From an uncultured Oscillibacter sp. (GTDB lineage Bacteria; Bacillota; Clostridia; Oscillospirales; Oscillospiraceae), in contig CAAGJQ010000056.1 in NCBI GenBank assembly GCA_900770295.1, positions 1 to 5,634 on the forward strand: a DNA stretch of 5,634 bases. The letters run 5' to 3'. The first letter of the stretch is position 1. Every line of letters starts with the position of its first letter. Shown here piece by piece: positions 4,176-5,634 of this stretch. Below the pieces are notes generated by a model that saw only the letters and a list, made by a program, of their open reading frames with translations, did no database searches and was not told the DNA's origin. Made by a program: the position numbers and the translations under genes.

Positions 4176-5420
4176 ATGATTCAACAAACCATGGACTACA
4201 TTTCTTCGCTGGATCCCGAAGTAGGCGCTTCGATCCGCGAGGAATATGCGCGTGAACGCCGCAATATCGAATTGATTGCCTCGGAGAACATCGTCAGCGA
4301 GGCTGTCATGCTTGCGATGGGCACCTGTCTGACAAACAAATACGCGGAAGGCTATCCCGGAAAGCGCTATTATGGCGGCTGCTATGCGGTAGATGTCACA
4401 GAGGAGATCGCCCGTAAACGCGCCTGTCAGCTGTTTGGCTGCAATTACGCCAACGTCCAGCCCCACTCCGGCGCCAATGCCAACCTGGCCGCTTTCTTCG
4501 CTCTGGTGAATCCCGGTGACACGGTTCTGAGTATGAGTTTGGCCCACGGCGGCCATCTGTCCCACGGCAGTCCTGTGAATATCTCCGGAAAATATTTCCA
4601 CATTGTTCCCTATGGTCTGGACGATGAGACAGAGACCATCAACTATGAGAAAGTGTTGGAGACCGCCAAGGCCTGCCAGCCCAAAATGATTATCGCCGGT
4701 GCCAGCGCCTATCCCCGCACCATTGATTTTGCGAAATTCCGTGAGATTGCAGATGAAGTGGGCGCCTACCTGATGGTAGATATGGCGCATATTGCCGGCT
4801 TGGTGGCCGCCGGCGTCCATCCCTCCCCCATTCCCTATGCAGACGTGGTGACTACCACTACCCACAAAACTCTGCGCGGTCCGCGGGGCGGCCTGATTCT
4901 GTGCAACGACGAAGCTATTTACAAAAAAATCAATTCCGCCGTATTCCCCGGTACTCAGGGTGGCCCTCTGGAGCATATCATCGCCGCCAAGGCTGTCTGT
5001 CTGGGGGAGGCCCTGAAACCAGAATTTAAGCTGTACGGCGAACAGGTTGTGAAAAACGCCAAAGTCCTTGCGGACGAGCTGACCAAACAGGGGTTCCGTC
5101 TGGTTTCCGGCGGTACAGACAACCACCTGATGTTGGTAGATGTCCGAAACTTCCACATCACCGGTAAGGAATTTGAGCACCGTCTGGATGAGGTGCAGAT
5201 CACTGTCAACAAAAACGCCATTCCCAATGACCCGGAAAAGCCCTTTGTCACCAGTGGTATTCGTGTCGGCACCCCCGCCGTCACGTCCCGTGGATTTAAG
5301 GAGCCGGAAATGGTGAAGATTGCACATTGGATGGGTCTGATAGCCCGGGATTTTGAGGGCAGCAGAGAACAAGTCCGCTCCGAAGTAGACGCCCTGTGCA
5401 GCCAGTTCCCTATTTATTAA
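4176..5420 (+). CDS. glyA: Serine hydroxymethyltransferase
   Basis: The 414-residue PLP enzyme interconverts serine plus THF with glycine plus 5,10-methylene-THF, the main source of one-carbon units. Residues seen: IASEN (34-38), NKYAEGYPGKRYYGG (54-68) with the catalytic E58 and the Y65/Y66 pair, QPHSGANAN (95-103) at the PLP phosphate, AHGGHLSHGS (123-132), the cofactor Asp in MVDMAHIAGLVAAG (200-213), and TTTTHKTLRGPRGG (226-239) with K231 as the Schiff-base lysine. NKNAIP and TSGIRVGTPA follow near the C-terminus. Length is typical. Two positions differ from the classic form: GGCYAVD replaces GGCExVD, and GANAN replaces GSQAN; both look like clade variants. The ATG at 4176 follows AAGGAGG (4161-4167) by eight bases. 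The longer frame from a TTG at 4116 is rejected because that codon is the -35 box. Confidence 0.98.
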   Translation: MIQQTMDYISSLDPEVGASIREEYARERRNIELIASENIVSEAVMLAMGTCLTNKYAEGYPGKRYYGGCYAVDVTEEIARKRACQLFGCNYANVQPHSGANANLAAFFALVNPGDTVLSMSLAHGGHLSHGSPVNISGKYFHIVPYGLDDETETINYEKVLETAKACQPKMIIAGASAYPRTIDFAKFREIADEVGAYLMVDMAHIAGLVAAGVHPSPIPYADVVTTTTHKTLRGPRGGLILCNDEAIYKKINSAVFPGTQGGPLEHIIAAKAVCLGEALKPEFKLYGEQVVKNAKVLADELTKQGFRLVSGGTDNHLMLVDVRNFHITGKEFEHRLDEVQITVNKNAIPNDPEKPFVTSGIRVGTPAVTSRGFKEPEMVKIAHWMGLIARDFEGSREQVRSEVDALCSQFPIY

Positions 5421-5427
5421 ACAGATG

Positions 5428-5466
5428 AAAGAGGTACAGTCAAACCGACTGTACCTCTTTTTCTAT
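5428..5466 (+). terminator. Intrinsic terminator of glyA
   Basis: A perfect 14-bp stem pairs AAAGAGGTACAGTC (5428-5441) with its complement (5447-5460) around AAACC, followed by TT-C-T. It begins seven bases after the glyA stop. The A-run on the left makes it partly usable from the other direction too, as a back-up for the opposing rRNA operon. Confidence 0.92.
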
Positions 5467-5507
5467 TTCTCAAATATCTACCCTAACTCCACAACTGCGG
5501 ATACTAT

Positions 5508-5544
5508 AAAAACAGAACAGCGCCAGTCAAAAGACTGACGCTGT
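5508..5544 (-). terminator. Intrinsic terminator of the leftward rRNA operon
   Basis: On the minus strand ACAGCGTCAGTC (5544-5533) pairs with GACTGGCGCTGT (5528-5517) around TTTT, 12 pairs including one G-U wobble. Downstream comes TCTGTTTTT. The wobble is valid only in the leftward direction. It lies immediately after the 5S rRNA 3' end. Confidence 0.88.
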
Positions 5545-5548
5545 ACTG

Positions 5549-5634
5549 TGTTGGCGTTACCTATCTTCCCGGGCCGTCACCAGCCAAGTATTGTGGGCAG
5601 AAATGAGCTTAACTACCGTGTTCGGAATGGGAAC
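5549..5634 (-). rRNA. rrf: 5S ribosomal RNA, 3' part (5' end beyond window)
   Basis: Read leftward, the sequence begins GTTCCCATTCCGAACACGG, then AGTTAAGCTC, the ACTTGGCTGGTGACGGCC segment and GGGAAGATAGGTAACGCCAA. These are the universally conserved loop B/C and helix IV-V blocks of bacterial 5S rRNA. About 86 of the expected 115-120 bases are present; the 5' strand of helix I lies outside the window. The exact 3' end is uncertain by a few bases (5549-5551). The terminator directly after it suggests that 5S is the last gene of a 16S-23S-5S operon running leftward towards glyA. Confidence 0.95.

Noticed and set aside
4086..5372. 428-codon open frame antisense to glyA
   Set aside because: It is a codon-bias shadow: no ribosome binding site, no recognisable protein motif, and full overlap with an intact, unmistakable glyA.
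1..5634. CRISPR array, tRNA genes, toxin-antitoxin or defence system
   Set aside because: No regularly spaced repeats, no tRNA cloverleaf sequence and no defence-type protein domain were seen; the SLOG protein alone is of the housekeeping YpsA type and does not make a defence locus.

Overview
The window looks like ordinary chromosome from a fairly GC-rich member of the Bacillota, class Clostridia. An Oscillospiraceae-type gut bacterium is my best guess. The reasons are strong Shine-Dalgarno sites, sigma-A promoters with 17-base spacers, U-tailed terminators, an FMN riboswitch in front of the ECF-type riboflavin transporter gene ribU, and a Clostridia-style DinB and GlyA. The genus assignment is inference.

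Left part, minus strand (1-1187). The left edge cuts through the first codons of a leftward gene that resembles an IS5/IS1182-type transposase. Behind it lies a gene-poor stretch with two strong hairpin terminators (159-207 and 279-304). Then come two leftward genes: a 64-residue protein of unknown function and a SLOG/YpsA-family (DUF1273) protein. The promoter of the SLOG gene shows that its start is about 15 codons inside the longest open frame.

Middle (1188-2211). The SLOG promoter diverges from a second promoter that drives an FMN riboswitch and ribU. The riboswitch leader has a readable expression platform: a terminator hairpin and a competing pairing that uses the 3' strand of aptamer helix P1. 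A further long hairpin lies just before the ribosome binding site. ribU ends in a strong terminator.

Right part (2212-5634). A promoter with a near-consensus Bacillus-type LexA box in its spacer leads into dinB (DNA polymerase IV). dinB overlaps the next gene, 5-formyltetrahydrofolate cyclo-ligase, by four bases. glyA (serine hydroxymethyltransferase) follows from its own promoter. The cyclo-ligase removes 5-formyl-THF, a by-product and inhibitor of GlyA, so the two belong to the same one-carbon pathway. glyA converges on a leftward rRNA operon, of which the 5S rRNA 3' part and terminator are inside the window.

I do not see a novel multi-gene system. The points most worth following up are the LexA-like operator in the dinB promoter with the dinB/folate-gene coupling, the riboswitch leader architecture, and the small UBA-like protein beside the SLOG gene.
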